DNA from: Verrucomicrobiota bacterium
Lineage (GTDB): Bacteria > Verrucomicrobiota > Verrucomicrobiia > Verrucomicrobiales > DEV007
Reading direction: 5' to 3'
Assembly (NCBI GenBank): GCA_020630835.1
Contig: JAHDIL010000133.1
Span: forward strand, 1-5,761
DNA: 5,761 bases
Shown: piece by piece, positions 4,990-5,761 of the stretch
How the letters are laid out: each line of letters begins with the position of its first letter
How positions within the stretch are numbered: the stretch's first letter is position 1
Program-made: the position numbers and the translations under genes
The notes under the pieces: model-generated
Told to the model about the DNA's origin: nothing
Seen by the model: the letters and a program-made list of their open reading frames with translations, nothing else
Databases searched by the model: none

Positions 4990-5761
4990 TCAAGACGGAG
5001 AGATGAGGTCAGGCGCTGCTTGGTAGCCAAGCGCGCCGCCGTGAAACAGACGATCCCCCCGACAAGCCAGATACCTGCGATCTGCAGCCAAATACCCGAA
5101 CCGATATCGGCCAAGCCTCCCTGAGGAGCAACCGCCACAAGTGCTGCCATCGCCCCAGCTACGATCCCTAGGGAGTGATAAAGGAAATGCTCCCCACCTA
5201 GCAAAAATTCCAGCTTCTTATCCTTGAATCCAATAGCCTGCATGACAGCGAACTCAGACCGTCGCTCTAAACCACTGCGGACGACGAGCACGGCAAGTCC
5301 AACAGTGCCTAACAGGATGCCCAGGATACCGAGTAGCGAGAAAATACGAAGGTAAGTATTTTGCACGGCGTGAAATTCATTGAGCCGCTCACTGGCGGGC
5401 AACGCAGCAAAGCCAAAGTCCTCGAGATTCCGCATGGCGACATTGACAAAAGTCTCGGCAACTGCCGGCTCTCGAGAGTCGATGAGAAAAGCCTGAAAAC
5501 CGCCAGAGTCAGGAAACACTTGGAGGAATTTTGTTTCATCAACGAGCACTTTCCCCTGCAGCAAAGAAGTTTCAAGCAACCCCACGATCTCGACTGAAAA
5601 GGGTTTCCCGGTGTCGCTCTCATACTCTATCCGATCGCCTAGCCCTAACTGCAAAGCATAGGTCGCGGTATTCAGATCCATGACGGCTGGCAGGACGAGC
5701 GTCCCCTCCTCGCTGAGATCGCGCGAAAGGAGTCGCCAAGGCGTGCCTTGGTCGGTTTCTA
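4986..5761 (-). CDS. ABC transporter permease, FtsX/MacB-type, C-terminal part
   Basis: The gene enters from the right edge: the frame is open from the window end, and 257 residues are visible. A Met codon at 5681 is internal, because the preceding in-frame residues (PWRLLSRDLSEEGTLVLPAV) continue the domain. The visible part begins in the periplasmic region (LPAVMDLNTATYALQLGLGD resembles this family's pre-membrane domain) and ends in an FtsX domain with membrane segments near visible residues 136-160, 191-211 and 222-243. The cytoplasmic loop ERRSEFAVMQAIGF (165-178) is the conserved stretch contacting the ATPase partner, and the C-terminus SLRLE matches the usual xLRxE ending. Such permeases work with a separate ATPase, typically in lipoprotein release, macrolide or peptide export. 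The ATPase and the first membrane segment would lie beyond the window. Substrate is unknown. Confidence 0.92.
   Translation of the reverse strand, partial: ETDQGTPWRLLSRDLSEEGTLVLPAVMDLNTATYALQLGLGDRIEYESDTGKPFSVEIVGLLETSLLQGKVLVDETKFLQVFPDSGGFQAFLIDSREPAVAETFVNVAMRNLEDFGFAALPASERLNEFHAVQNTYLRIFSLLGILGILLGTVGLAVLVVRSGLERRSEFAVMQAIGFKDKKLEFLLGGEHFLYHSLGIVAGAMAALVAVAPQGGLADIGSGIWLQIAGIWLVGGIVCFTAARLATKQRLTSSLRLE

Noticed and set aside
5679..5681. ATG taken as the start of the permease
   Set aside because: The frame is open upstream to the window edge, and the upstream residues continue the periplasmic domain of the family, so this Met is internal.

Overview
The window reads as a piece of a Gram-negative, probably marine, PVC-group chromosome. 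I would guess Verrucomicrobiota near Opitutae/Puniceicoccales. The basis is a secreted FGly sulfatase of the type abundant in marine Verrucomicrobia and Planctomycetes, with an alpha-helical repeat tail; an F-type ATP synthase operon with the F0 order a-c-b and no atpI directly in front of atpB; and gene starts without a recognisable Shine-Dalgarno sequence. The taxonomic guess is inference, since no marker gene is present. All supported genes lie on the minus strand, so transcription runs from high to low coordinates.

From the right edge (upstream end): an FtsX/MacB-type ABC transporter permease, cut by the window edge (4986-5761), overlaps by four bases (ATGA) a gene for an exported protein of unknown function with an acidic, probably surface, loop (4279-4989). 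After 197 bases with no gene comes a small membrane protein of unknown function (3731-4081), then a 178-base spacer with two weak hairpins, then a secreted sulfatase with a HEAT-like C-terminal region (1660-3552). A 313-base non-coding stretch follows. It holds a weak hairpin just past the sulfatase stop and an 18-base palindrome containing TGTGA-N6-TCACA. Last is the start of the ATP synthase operon: atpB (489-1346), atpE (170-418) and the first 29 codons of atpF (1-89).

The ATP synthase genes build the membrane motor: subunit a (stator channel with the essential Arg), subunit c (rotor ring with Glu69) and subunit b (peripheral stalk). Subunit c lacks the sodium-binding residues, so the enzyme is predicted to be proton-driven, and its ring-packing glycine motif is altered to G-S-A-A. 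A 15-bp hairpin stands between atpE and atpF, where differential expression of subunit c is expected. The sulfatase is unrelated to the ATP synthase and suggests desulfation of sulfated polysaccharides. The permease and exported protein probably form part of a separate export or lipoprotein-handling operon.

I see no mobile element, CRISPR array, tRNA or rRNA, and no clear novel system. The most useful observations are the rotor-ring motif, the atpE-atpF hairpin and the CRP/FNR-like palindrome ahead of atpB.
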